Part shown: one piece after another, positions 1 to 11,295 of the stretch
Numbering within the stretch: the first letter of the stretch is position 1
Layout: each line of letters begins with the position of its first letter
Assembly (NCBI GenBank): GCA_947623455.1
Contig: OX392529.1
Location: 6,572,001-6,636,000, forward strand
Origin: Mimachlamys varia
Taxonomy: Eukaryota > Mollusca > Bivalvia > Pectinida > Pectinidae
Length of the DNA stretch: 64,000 nucleotides
Direction: 5' to 3'
The notes under the pieces: generated by a model
Told to the model about the DNA's origin: nothing
What the model saw: the letters and a program-made list of their open reading frames with translations, nothing else
The model's database searches: none
Made by a program: the position numbers and the translations under genes

Positions 1-610
1 TACAATACAGGTAACATTATGTATACATCTCGTCACGCTAGGATGACTGCCTGTACACTACAGATAACAGCATGTATACATCTGGTCACGCTAGGATGAC
101 TGCCAGTACAATACAAGTAACATTATGTATACATCTCGTCACGCTAGGATGACTGCCAGTACAATACAGGTAACATTATGTATACATCTCGTCACGCTAG
201 GATGACTGACCGTACAATACAGATAACAGCATGTATACATCTCGTCACGCTAGGATGACTGCCAGTACAATACCGGTAACATTATGTATACATCTCGTCA
301 CGCTAAGATGACGGCCAGTACAATGCAGGTAACATTATGTATACATCTCGTCACGCTAGGATGACTGCCAGTACAATACAGGTAACATTATATATACAGC
401 TCCCGTCACGGTGTGATTACTGCCAGCATGATACAGGTAACATTATGTATACATCTCGTCACGCTAGGATGACTGCCTGTACAATACAGGTAACATTATG
501 TATACATCTCGTCACGCTTGGATAACTGCCAGTACAATACCGGTAACATTATGTATACATCTCGTCACGCTAGGATGACTGACCGTACAATACAGGTAAC
601 ATTATATATA
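1..610. repeat. 53-bp satellite array, block 1
   Basis: About eleven head-to-tail copies of a 53-bp monomer run in from the left edge. The most conserved word is GTATACATCTCGTCACGCTA, followed by GGATGACTGCC and then GTACAATACAGGTAACATT. GTATAC words recur at 74, 127, 180 and 233, which fixes the period at 53. One divergent monomer near 400-430 carries CTCCCGTCACGGTGTG. The array ends at 610, where an inverted-repeat element begins after a TA. Because 53 is not a multiple of three, open frames here are short and not credible as genes. Confidence 0.95.
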
Positions 611-1555
611 CAGTTGTGGTATTGCACAACGCACCAAAAACTGCGTGCGTGCATCGTGCATACATCGTGCACACATCTCTCGCCCATGGTGCGCACAACT
701 GGGCGATCTTAAGATCGTGCGTTTATGTGTTCGATTAAATCGCACACACGCACGATTTGGGACAATTGGTCGATACATATTACGGAATGAAAAACATATG
801 GAACCCTCTTGTCCAAAAACTATTTAAATTCGCATCATATGATATTTATTGGGATTATGTCAATTTAACAATATACAGTAAACAGTATTACAGTGACCAT
901 GAGACAGCCAAGTGCGGGTTAAGCTACCAGGTATCAGAATATGTAAATAACATGCCGGAGTTTTACCTTTCCCGTGTGCGGCGATACGCTACGACAGCCA
1001 TTACCGAGCGACCGTTATGAAAACAAACTGGACTCTTATAATCAGTTATTTGAAAAACCCTCCCCTCCCCAACACTTTACCTGTGTTTTCACACCTAGGC
1101 GAGTGCTGTAAGTGCCCCGGGCCAGAGATATCTACATATATTGGCCATGTACAGGTACAGTTTATAACTTGGTAAAACTGGCAATATTTACTTGAAATGA
1201 GAACTTATCAATATGAGTTGAAAGTTTACATACATGTGTCTATTTGGTTTGTTTCTGAAACTACAGAAAGACTATTATTAATTTTTAGAAATATATAGAT
1301 AGAACTATCAGCTAATGTAAATAGTTAAAATATAGAAATATGTTTAAAACAACTAGCGCGAAACCGTATATATTGTTAAACTATTTCTAAATTTACATCA
1401 ACCACGATTGTCATCGCACAATGTTAGTCTATCGTGCGCCCACATGTGCGTTAGAAATAATCGCCCAGGATCGCATCGTTCGCACATCGTGCATACACCG
1501 TTCGCCCATCGGGCGCCCACCGCACATCGTGTAACGTTGTGCGATCCCACAACTG
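611..1555. mobile_element. Non-autonomous TA-flanked inverted-repeat element, copy 1 (Tc1/mariner-like)
   Basis: A 945-bp non-satellite segment sits inside the 53-bp array. Its ends are inverted repeats: CAGTTGTGG plus GCACAACG on the left, and CGTTGTGC plus CCACAACTG on the right. TA lies on both sides (609-610 and 1556-1557), and removing the element restores a normal monomer. A TA target duplication with a CAGT terminus is typical of Tc1/mariner elements, so that is the inferred class. The short word ATCGTGC recurs near both ends in both orientations. Inside, 714-756 is a long hairpin. The only notable open frame (757-1020, 87 codons) does not resemble a transposase I know, so the element is probably non-autonomous. 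An unusual MITE of another superfamily is possible. Confidence 0.75.
714..756. other. Hairpin inside TA element, copy 1
   Basis: Arms ATCGTGCG and CGCACGAT enclose a second pair of arms built on GTGTGCGAT and ATCGCACAC around a TAA loop. In this copy one arm base is T at 731 where the duplicate has G (2793), so the inner stem has a mismatch. Confidence 0.8.
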
Positions 1556-2672
1556 TACATCTCGTCACGCTAGGATGACAGACCGTACAATACAGGTAAC
1601 ATTATGTTTACATCTCGTCACGCTAGGATGACTGCCAGTACAATACAGGTAACATTATGTATACATCTCGTCACGCTAGGATGACTGCCAGTACAATACC
1701 GGTAACATTATGTAAACATCTCGTCACGCTAAGATGACTGCCAGTACAATACCGGTAACATTATGTAAACATCTCGTCACGCTAGGATGACTGCCTGTAC
1801 AATACAGGTAACATTATGTATACATCTCGTCACGCTAAGATGACTGCCAGTACAATACCGGTAACATTATGTAAACATCTCGTCACGCTAGGATGACTGC
1901 CTGTACAATACAGGTAACATTATGTATACATCTCGTCACGCTAGGATGACTGCCAGTACAATACAGGTAACATTATGTAAACATCTCGTCACGCTAGGAT
2001 GACTGCCTGTACAATACCGGTAACATTATGTATACATCTCGTCACGCTAGGGTGACTGCCAGTACAATACAGGTAACATTATGTATACATCTCGTCACGC
2101 TAGGATGACTGCCTGTACACTACAGATAACAGCATGTATACATCTCGTCACGCTAGGATGACTGCCAGTACAACACAAGTAACATTATGTATACATCTCG
2201 TCACGCTAGGATGACTGCCAGTACAATACAGGTAACATTATGTATACATCTCGTCACGCTAGGATGACTGACCGTACAATACAGATAACAGCATGTATAC
2301 ATCTCGTCACGCTAGGATGACTGCCAGTACAATACCGGTAACATTATGTATACATCTCGTCACGCTAAGATGACGGCCAGTACAATGCAGGTAACATTAT
2401 GTATACATCTCGTCACGCTAGGATGACTGCCAGTACAATACAGGTAACATTATATATACAGCTCCCGTCACGGTGTGATTACTGCCAGCATGATACAGGT
2501 AACATTATGTATACATCTCGTCACGCTAGGATGACTGCCTGTACAATACAGGTAACATTATGTATACATCTCGTCACGCTTGGATAACTGCCAGTACAAT
2601 ACCGGTAACATTATGTATACATCTCGTCACGCTAGGATGACAGACCGTACAATACAGGTAACATTATATATA
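1556..2672. repeat. 53-bp satellite array, block 2
   Basis: About 21 copies of the same 53-bp monomer lie between the two TA-flanked elements. Variants alternate GTATAC with GTAAAC and CCAGTAC with CCTGTAC. The part from 2063 onward is the start of the second copy of the 2062-bp-offset segment and matches 1-610 almost base for base. Confidence 0.95.
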
Positions 2673-3617
2673 CAGTTGTGGTATTGCACAACGCACCAAA
2701 AACTGCGTGCGTGCATCGTGCATACATCGTGCACACATCTCTCGCCCATGGTGCGCACAACTGGGCGATCTTAAGATCGTGCGTTTATGTGTGCGATTAA
2801 ATCGCACACACGCACGATTTGGGACAATTGGTCGATACATATTACGGAATGAAAAACATATGGAACCCTCTTGTCCAAAAACTATTTAAATTCGCATCAT
2901 ATGATATTTATTGGGATTATGTCAATTTAACAATATACAGTAAACAGTATTACAGTGACCATGAGACAGCGAAGTGCGGGTTAAGCTACCAGGTATCAGA
3001 ATATGTAAATAACATGCCGGAGTTTTACCTTTCCCGTGTGCGGCGATACGCTACGACAGCCATTACCGAGCGACCGTTATGAAAACAAACTGGACTCTTA
3101 TAATCAGTTATTTGAAAAACCCTCCCCTCCCCAACACTTTACCTGTGTTTTCACACCTAGGCGAGTGCTGTAAGTGCCCCGGGCCAGAGATATCTACATA
3201 TATTGGCCATGTACAGGTACAGTTTATAACTTGGTAAAACTGGCAATATTTACTTGAAATGAGAACTTATCAATATGAGTTGAAAGTTTACATACATGTG
3301 TCTATTTGGTTTGTTTCTGAAACTACAGAAAGACTATTATTAATTTTTAGAAATATATAGATAGAACTATCAGCTAATGTAAATAGTTAAAATATAGAAA
3401 TATGTTTAAAACAACTAGCGCGAAACCGTATATATTGTTAAACTATTTCTAAATTTACATCAACCACGATTGTCATCGCACAATGTTAGTCTATCGTGCG
3501 CCCACATGTGCGTTAGAAATAATCGCCCAGGATCGCATCGTTCGCACATCGTGCATACACCGTTCGCCCATCGTGCGCCCACCGCACATCGTGTAACGTT
3601 GTGCGATCCCACAACTG
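2673..3617. mobile_element. Non-autonomous TA-flanked inverted-repeat element, copy 2
   Basis: This is the second 945-bp copy, at a constant offset of 2062 from the first. The termini are the same CAGTTGTGG and CCACAACTG, flanked by TA at 2671-2672 and 3618-3619. The internal hairpin at 2776-2818 is fully paired here because position 2793 is G, suggesting this copy keeps the ancestral base. The 87-codon open frame is at 2819-3082 and is not recognised. Confidence 0.75.
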
Positions 3618-4885
3618 TACATCTCGTCACGCTAGGATGACAGACCGTACAATACAGGTAACATTATGTTTACATCTCGTCACGCTAGGATGACTGCCAG
3701 TACAATACAGGTAACATTATGTATTTATCTCGTCACGCTAGGATGACTGCCTGTACAATACAGGTAACATTATATATACATCTCGTCACGCTAGGATGAC
3801 TGCCTGTACAATACAGGTAACATTATGTATACATCTCGTCACGCTTGGATGACTGCCAGTACAATACAGGTAACATTATGCATACATCTCGTCACGTTAG
3901 GATGACTGCCTGTACAATACAGGTAACATTATGTATACATCTCGTCACGCTTGGATGACTGCCAGTACAATACAGGTAACATTATGCATACATCTCGTCA
4001 CGTTAGGATGACTGCCTGTACAATACAGGTAACATTATGTATACATCTCGTCACGCTAGGATGACTGCCTGTACAATACAGGTAACATTATGTATACATC
4101 TCGTCACGCTTGGATAACTGCCAGTACCATACCGGTAACATTATGTATACAGCTCCCGTCACGGTGTGATTACTGCCAGCATGATACAGGTAACGTTATG
4201 TATACATCTCGTCACGCTAGGATGACTGGCCGTACAATACAGGTAACATTATGTATACATCTCGTCACGCTAGGATGACTGCCTGTACAATACCGGTAAC
4301 ATTATGTATACATCTCGTCACGCTAGGATGACTGCCAGTACAATACAGGTAACATTATGTAAACATCTCGTCACGCTAGGATGACTGCCTGTACAATACA
4401 GGTAACATTATGTATATATCTCGTCACGCTAGGATGACTGCCAGTACAATACCGGTAACATTATGTATACATCTCGTCACGCTAGGATGACTGACCGTAC
4501 AATACAGGTAACATTATGTATACATCTCGTCACGCTAGGATGACTGCCAGTACAATACAGGTAACATTGTGTATACATCTCGTCACGCTAGGATGACTGC
4601 CAGTACAATACAGGTAACATTATGTATACATCTTGTCACGCTAGGATGACAGACCGTACAATACAGGTAACATTATGTATACATCTCGTCACGCTAGGAT
4701 GACTGACCGTACAATACAGGTAACATTATGTATACATCTCGTCACGCTAGGATGACTGACCGTACAATACAGGTAACATTATGTATACATCTCGTCACGC
4801 TAGGATGACTGACCGTACAATACAGGTAACATTATGTATACATGTCGTCACGCTAGGATGACTGACCGTACAATACAGGTAAACA
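3618..4885. repeat. 53-bp satellite array, block 3
   Basis: About 24 further copies of the 53-bp monomer. A 106-bp dimer is visible: a monomer with CGCTTGGATG followed by one with GCATAC and CGTTAGG occurs at about 3842 and again at about 3948. The last copies (4640-4880) are nearly identical, with the GACCGTAC variant. The array stops abruptly at GGTAAACACG near 4885. Confidence 0.95.
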
Positions 4886-6699
4886 CGTTTGACAGTGGAG
4901 GTTAGAGGTCACAATACTTCCGTCACATGTCGCCCCTCCAACACAAGCTACATGTACACTGTACACATTGATTTATTTCATGCTGTTAAATGATAGAATG
5001 ACATCAGTGATTGTCTGGCTATCTTAACCACTGGGTATTATCAATGTCTATGTACTCTTAAACGCTTATTGACTGTATGTACAGATGTAACATGTTACGT
5101 GCAGTTGCCCGGGTATCGTCACCTTATAGATAAGGGTTGTCTAGATATCATAGTGAGCCTATATTTACATTAACTTGTACGAAAGAGATGATGTATAAAA
5201 TAAATCGAGCAAACGAATCAGTAGAAAGTAGCAATTATAAAGTACTCTATATAGAGTTAGTCACAAATGTTCACTTTTGTATTGGAAACCGGTTCCTAGA
5301 ATCTGCTTGTATTGTTCAGAAGTAGATTGAGAGTATACTCTATACGTATCTTTGTATTGTTCAGATGTGATTTTGTATAGTTTGGGAATCTGCTTCATGA
5401 ATTTGCTTGTTTTGTTTATGTTCAACAAATGATGCTTGTGATTGTATGGATCCTTTATCCAACAGTTTCTAAGAATGGCAGTGCATGTTTTGGTAAGTCA
5501 TTAAAGTGCCAGACTCTGATTCAAGCTGTTAGAGCGTATGGTAAACCTGTTCAGGAATAATATGTAAACAGAAGGTGTTACTGTGGATGATCCTTCTATG
5601 GACGTCATTGACTGTCTGATTGGCGTTACAGGTCCGTTCGAATGTATGTGTGTCATTACCAGGCACTCGTAACTAAACGACAACTTAAATTTATTGGGCC
5701 TTTAAATTTTCCCTTTGCTTACACAACAAAGAACAAACATTTCCACGGGAAGAAGCATAACCATAGTCAGATTACCCAGACCGGACAAACAGTTCCACAT
5801 TCAGACGCTACTCGAACCTTTGGCGCAAGATCATTTTGTGACTGATATCATAAGTCGGGAAACCTAACCCCAGGAGTGACGACAGTGGTAGTACTAAAGG
5901 GATAGAAATGTTCTCCGCCGTTCTGGTGATATAAACTGTTATCTAACCCCAGTCCCAAATGGTCATGACTATGGATATTGCGTAGAAACCTTTATATACA
6001 CGTCTTGAGTGTTGACGCGTCTCGAGTGTTTATCTGGCTGATGTGTTTGGAGATTGTTCTTGTAGATAGCCTCGGGTGTTATGTGTATAAACAGTCTTTA
6101 CAGTGTACACTTAACACACAGACTCGATAATACAGTTACAGACTATAGCTATATAACGATTAAAACCTAACGCACGTAACAGTAATAGGTTACACATTTA
6201 AACTATACGTACTACAGTAAATGTTTGATCGTAAAGAGTCCCAATTCAAGTATATTCTGGAAGCTGGCTTATGAGAATTTGTGTCAGTAACTTTTCTTGG
6301 AAGCAATTTTTTATCAATATTATATACATTGTAGAATACATCAAAACTGAGCTAAATTCTTGATAGGTCATTGTTTTTTTTAAGTTATAAGGGTTTTAAA
6401 ATTGGCGGGGGAAAAAGCTGAAAAATGGAAAGGAACAACCAAAATTTTGAAATATAGAATCAGATAATAATTTGATAATTTGAACTCAAAATCGATAAAA
6501 CTAGGGACAAAATATGAACACAGGGAAGATTGACATGGATACCATCTTAATAGTACAGGAGAATGAGACCATGTGTTTCGGAAGAAGAAGCGTCTTCTGC
6601 TTCATCGATGACACCCACCATGAGAATCTAGGTCAATCCAAGTAAATGGCATGGCCTCAAAGTGAGAACGGAGGCATAATTCTCAATCACAACAAGCAA
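4886..6699. other. Single-copy intergenic or intronic sequence
   Basis: AT-rich sequence without tandem structure. Open frames at 5137-5325, 5501-5683 and 5642-5845 are short, overlap on opposite strands and look like nothing I recognise. The right end (about 6540-6699) may still belong to the decayed retroelement that follows, but I could not support homology there. Confidence 0.6.
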
Positions 6700-8712
6700 T
6701 CATACAAAAACGTCCATCTTCATAATAATTATGCAACGATGTAGAACATTTCTCAATGAGATCAAGATGGCGACCATAAAACTGTCAAAAGTCTTCTCCA
6801 ATAGGTACATTTGTATCTCTCGAATGCCTATGCCGTACGTCTGTTCGTCAGCAGCTTACATCCATCACGAAAATCTCGATATTCAGAGCAAGCTCAGAAT
6901 AACGAATCACCTGCAACATATAAACATCATAGAATGGAGAAGCAGGGATGTTACTATTAAGGAAAGGAAAGTTCTTGATCGGAAAATTATCGAAATCGCG
7001 ACGTTTATCCTACGTGTTAGACATAGTCAAGAAGAAGCTGATGTAGGTCTAGGAGTCTGTTGTTGTGTCTTTAATCTCGAGTTCAGTAGGGTACACGCGA
7101 TCGACTAGGTCAGTAACCTTCTGGTTGCTATAGACAACATATCGTCGATATACCTGAAAGTGCAAGGGAAAAATTTGGCAATGTTTTCTTTACCCGTCTT
7201 GATAAGCCCCTCGACAAAATTAGCCTCGTATGAAAACAAAACCAAGTCAGCCAACAGTGGTGCACAGTTAGTTCCCATTGGAATGCCAAGTCTGGTTTGA
7301 AAGTCTTGCCTCCAAACTCAACAAAGATATTGTCAACCAGGAATTCAATCATTCGTACTTTATCTTCCTCGGTATCTTTCTCCTAGCCTTTGTTGTGTTT
7401 TGCAAAGTATGCTCCAAGTTTACTCACAACCATGTACAGATTTTTTTTTGTATTTGTATCGTCGTCCACTTTTCTTGGAAAAGAAAACTGTCATAATGAG
7501 ACTGAAGACGTTCTTTCGGTTTGGTATGTGGTATGGTATGTACAGGGTGGAAAAATAGACGAAACATTTTTGAGAATGGGGTGCTCAAGATTGATCAGAA
7601 AATCTTTCGAGTTTTCAAAGTTCCCGTCCAGTTAATGTCACTCATGGAGTATACAGTGTCACAATAACACTGAAGCCTTGATTTAACGGTACTAAGAATG
7701 GATCTAAGATGTTTTGACAATGACTTGTTGAGCAGTGGGAAGAACCAGCGATAAAACGCTGCTTCGAAGGATCCTTATATATCCAATATCAACGAGGCAG
7801 GTCAGCGTCTTTATCATTAACGGGTAATTTAAAAGATTGTAATACTGATGTTTGGTTAGAAAGTATTTCATCTTTCAAAAAACCGGTCAATGCGTAAGTA
7901 GGGTTAATTTGCAATCGGTTATCAAGCAGATCCAGTTCTTTTTGCAAACCAGGATCATGTCATTCGATGCCTTGTCTGTAGACACAAGCACACAGTTATC
8001 ATAGAAGTCGTTGAGTGTTGTTCGAACATCGGGGTCAAGAAATATCGACTTGTGTTTAGTTTTCATTTTGTATCGCAAACGTCTTATTTTTTTATGAATA
8101 AAGGACCTAATAGATTTCACCCACCCTGAAAGTGAATCCAATTCAGCATATTCACGTTTAGCCCATTGTCTGGCGTTATCTTTCACAGAGTCCATAAGAA
8201 TCTTGAAATTCACATCCATTTCATGGATGGGGTCTCTTGATACTTATTTAGGGCATTTCATGTAAAACTCCCATAGCTTAATGTTTGGGGTAATATTCAG
8301 ATTACCGGTCACTATGTACATTGTATCCTACGGAAGCCGGTTAGTGTCAAATGAAGAACATGGACATTCTGAAGAAAGGGGTCATTTTAAGGTCATCTAT
8401 GTCCAACTGTTGCAGTGTTTATTTGTGATTGAAAAGCCTAGGTGCATAAGGTACCGAATAACAATAAGATATGATAGTTGTCCTTTTATACTGGAAGTAC
8501 GGCGGTAAGTTAGCTTGAACAGGCTTTTGATGCAAGATATTGCTGATGTTAATGACATCAATCCCCTTGTTGACAAATTCGACTTTTATAAAATGCTGGT
8601 GCCTCATCACCGTACGTTCGCACAGGCCGAAATAGTCGAGTTTTTGCCACATCAAAAGAAAGATATGGGTCATTGGACAATTTTCAACAGGTGTTTTTAA
8701 GGGAAAAAGCAA
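6700..8712 (-). pseudogene. Decayed reverse transcriptase of a retroelement (possibly Penelope-like)
   Basis: On the minus strand, shredded pieces of one reverse transcriptase lie in the correct order. The N-terminal region reads in 8508-8419 and upstream (KGIDVINISNILHQK). An open stretch at 8219-7887 holds SVKDNARQWAKREYAELD and a TDKASNDMILVCKK block. The core starts at 7352 with LVDNIFVEFGGKTF, then changes frame to GIPMGTNCAPLLADL (7290-7243) and changes again before the catalytic YIDD box (7152-7138). The C-terminal part continues through YPTELEIKD near 7090 to FYGRHLDLIEK at 6781-6750, with in-frame stops. Several frameshifts and stops make it inactive. YIDD is the Mg-binding motif of the polymerase palm. 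The wording suggests the Penelope-like group. I saw no GIY-YIG nuclease, and a non-LTR origin is not excluded. The plus-strand open frames here are shadows. Confidence 0.8.
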
Positions 8713-10041
8713 AGAATTTTCGAAAAATGATTAATTTACCTTAATTCCAAACTAAGCGTAAAGGTACAATACAGGTAGCTATAAATAAATATACACTAAT
8801 ACGTACAAAATATAGCACATAGTGACGTTAACTCGGAACGCCAAAGACAGGTGAACGGTGATATCAAACATGGTCTTATTTTTGAAGCAAAATTTATAAA
8901 ATGCACAACACAGGCCAAATAAGACACGTGTAAACTGAGAACGGCACTCTGAGTCAGACTCAATTTAAGTGTTTGTGTTTCGTGGCAAGGTTTTCTAGCA
9001 CGTAGTAGGCATTTTATAGAAACAAGCTGCGCCTATCTTTTGGCAGTTTTTTTTTTTTAATTTTATTTTTGTATTGATGAGTTGACCAGAACTGGTAAAA
9101 CATCCGTCGTGAAGTCCTTGAATTTTACATTAGGCATGTCGACGCTGGACTGGTTTTAAATAGCTGGAGATGTATTGACCATATCGATCGTTCAGCGCTT
9201 GAAATCAAGGGCACAGGAGACACTACAGCCGCTTTCTGAGATCTTTACTTGTATGACCGGCATAAACCGCTTACTGCTAAACTGCAATGATAATTTAGAC
9301 TGTTTCGACTTTCCGATCATGAACTTTTCCTTTCTTGACAGAATCATCACTGCTAGCGTACCACATCTCTATAGATTGCTCCGAGTATCACTGACAACTG
9401 TGTGGTGGACACTCATACCGCCAGGTTACACTCAGAGTGATGGTGATAAGTATGTGGAAACATCCTATGATCGCCATCAGGGTTTTACAGGGAAATCTGC
9501 TCTCCGTTAATTAATTTTCCCTTTGTTGATAGTAGCACCACCGCTTTCTCTACCTGCTGTGTTTACGTGTCGCAGTCGATTCGGTATAGGCTACTTCTCC
9601 GTATGCTATGGAAATATATTATATACCAATTAGTACCTGGGGTGTCACAACTCGAAGTATGCAGCTTAAGCTGACCTAACTACCCATGGAGGAAGGGGGG
9701 GGGGGGGGTGTCTTTGATGAACCAACAGAAGCTTACAATTTTGTACCCTTACCGAACAAATGGTCACATTCCCTTTTTATCTTTTTAAAAGGACGCCTTT
9801 TTTTATCTTAATAATTTGCCATCATAGTCGACATCTGTGGATATTCTGTGCTGTAAACATGACCGTCAGTAGTTAACACCTCTCATTTACTGACTAACCC
9901 TTTGTTAATTTTAAATGTCAAGAAAATAATTATGCTTCAGCTACTCTTTCACGAACACCATCAAGTTCAGAGCGAGCTTTCTTTTTCATGTTTTTCATAA
10001 GAGAAAAGATTGCAGAAATATAACAATAAATATGGGTGAAA
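8713..10041. other. Single-copy sequence, no gene recognised
   Basis: Contains an A/T-rich stretch with a long T run near 9049-9060 and a run of 14 G at 9695-9708. A 111-codon open frame at 9175-9510 has no motif I recognise, no clear splice context and no supporting neighbour, so I do not call it a gene. Some of 8713-8800 may be the far end of the retroelement. Confidence 0.55.
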
Positions 10042-10190
10042 GAGACCAGTAGAGGTTAGAGACCATAAGAGGTTAGAGAAAAGAGGCCTGTAGAGGTTAG
10101 AGAAAAGAGGCCTGTAGAGGTTAGAGGCCATTAGAGGTTAGAGAAAAGAGGCCTGTAGAGGTTAGAGAAAAGAGGCCTGTAGAGGGTAGG
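10042..10190. repeat. 24-bp minisatellite, GAGGTTAGAG type
   Basis: About six copies of a purine-rich 24-bp unit: AGAGGTTAGAG followed by AAAAGAGGCCTGT. The AAGAGGCCTG word recurs at 10081 and 10105. Edge copies are degenerate (GACCATAAGAGG, GAGGGTAGG). The strand is strongly purine-biased. Confidence 0.85.
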
Positions 10191-11099
10191 AAAACAGACC
10201 AGAAGAGGTAGACAAAGGACCCTGCATATTCTGAAGAAAAAGGCATTTGAGAAAGAGGCCAATCAAGATTGGAAAAAAAACACTAACGATTTGAAACAAG
10301 ATTTCAGAAGAAATCATAATAAAAGTAGCCTGTATCTATCGAAAAAAAGGTGGTCAGTAAAAATCGAGGAAGAAAAGCGTGATGACTACATTTCATGATG
10401 TGTAATGACAGCACATCATCAAATATCTTAATTTTCTGTAGTTTTCTATATGACTTTGATACCAGTCTTGGCAACCTAATAAATGATTTCATGTTTCTTT
10501 GAAAACAAAATGCAATCGGTCAGAAGGGGAACATAATTTGGTTTCATTTTGTGAATAATTCCAGTTTACTTGGAAATAATTCAATTGAATTTAAAAAGGG
10601 AGTTGCAAATCAGAAACTCATTTTCACAAGTTCGTATTGCTTTCTTCATATGTATTGCTCCCATCGTTAAAATGTAACAAATAGTTTTCAATGCTGAATT
10701 TTAATGACGATTCAATCAATATCTCTCTGGGAACTATGCCAGTTATGTCCCTTCGCTCCTATCGCATTTCCTCAGTTCTCACTTTGAGGACATTTACCAG
10801 GACGTTACCTAGGTGGCATGGCAAATACTGTCGATGTAGCAAGAAAGGTGAAGGCTTTCAGAGGAGCACAGAAGGCTCACCTCACACATTTCTTACATTT
10901 ATCTTCCGTTTTTCACGGAAGTCATATACCAAAACCCTGCTCACATAAACATCTGGGATATTTGACCTTTTGTGAGACAGCTCGAGACTACAGACGCCAT
11001 CGATAGACGACGTGTAAAGATAGACATGTCACTAACAGATCAGTCGTTGTTTATCAACTGAGGTGGTAGGGATCGATAATTCACTTAGCTGGGATTTAT
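10191..11099. other. Single-copy sequence, no gene recognised
   Basis: Purine-rich at its left end, then AT-rich. Overlapping short frames at 10691-10948 and 10818-11006 show no recognisable domain. Confidence 0.5.
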
Positions 11100-11256
11100 C
11101 TCCTCTTACCACGTCACCCACCATACAGGTTCCGTGTATCTTCTCTTACCACGTCACCCACCATACAGGTTCCGTGTATCTCCTCTTACCACGTCACCCA
11201 CCATACAGGTTCCGTGTATCTCCTCTTACCACGTCACCCACCATACAGGTTCCGTG
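11100..11256. repeat. 40-bp tandem repeat, four copies
   Basis: Four nearly identical 40-bp units: CTCCTCTTACCACGTCACCC followed by ACCATACAGGTTCCGTGTAT. CCATACAGGT recurs at 11121 and 11161. The first spacer has TTCTC in place of TCCTC. It sits 40 bp before the large 42-bp array. Confidence 0.95.
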
Positions 11257-11295
11257 AGACGGAACTGCTCAAGTGTATAAGATAATGGAGCATGT

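Larger units (their letters stand above)
1..3723. repeat. Segmental tandem duplication, 2062-bp offset
   Basis: Positions 1-1661 match 2063-3723, covering satellite, the complete TA element and flanking satellite. I counted about six substitutions (near 84, 112, 575, 731, 907 and 1512) and saw no indels. Copy 1 may begin left of the window. The offset is constant through unique and repeated parts, so a composite segment was copied as a block. Two independent insertions would not give this. Confidence 0.95.

Noticed and set aside
757..1020. 87-codon frame in the TA element as a transposase
   Set aside because: Too short, with no DDE/D-type motif or DNA-binding domain visible; duplicated unchanged only because the whole segment is duplicated.
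6731..7108. 125-codon plus-strand frame
   Set aside because: It is antisense to the decayed reverse transcriptase C-terminal region, whose order and motifs on the minus strand explain the sequence better.
9175..9510. 111-codon frame as a gene
   Set aside because: No recognisable domain, no convincing splice or promoter signals; chance frames of this length are expected in 64 kb.
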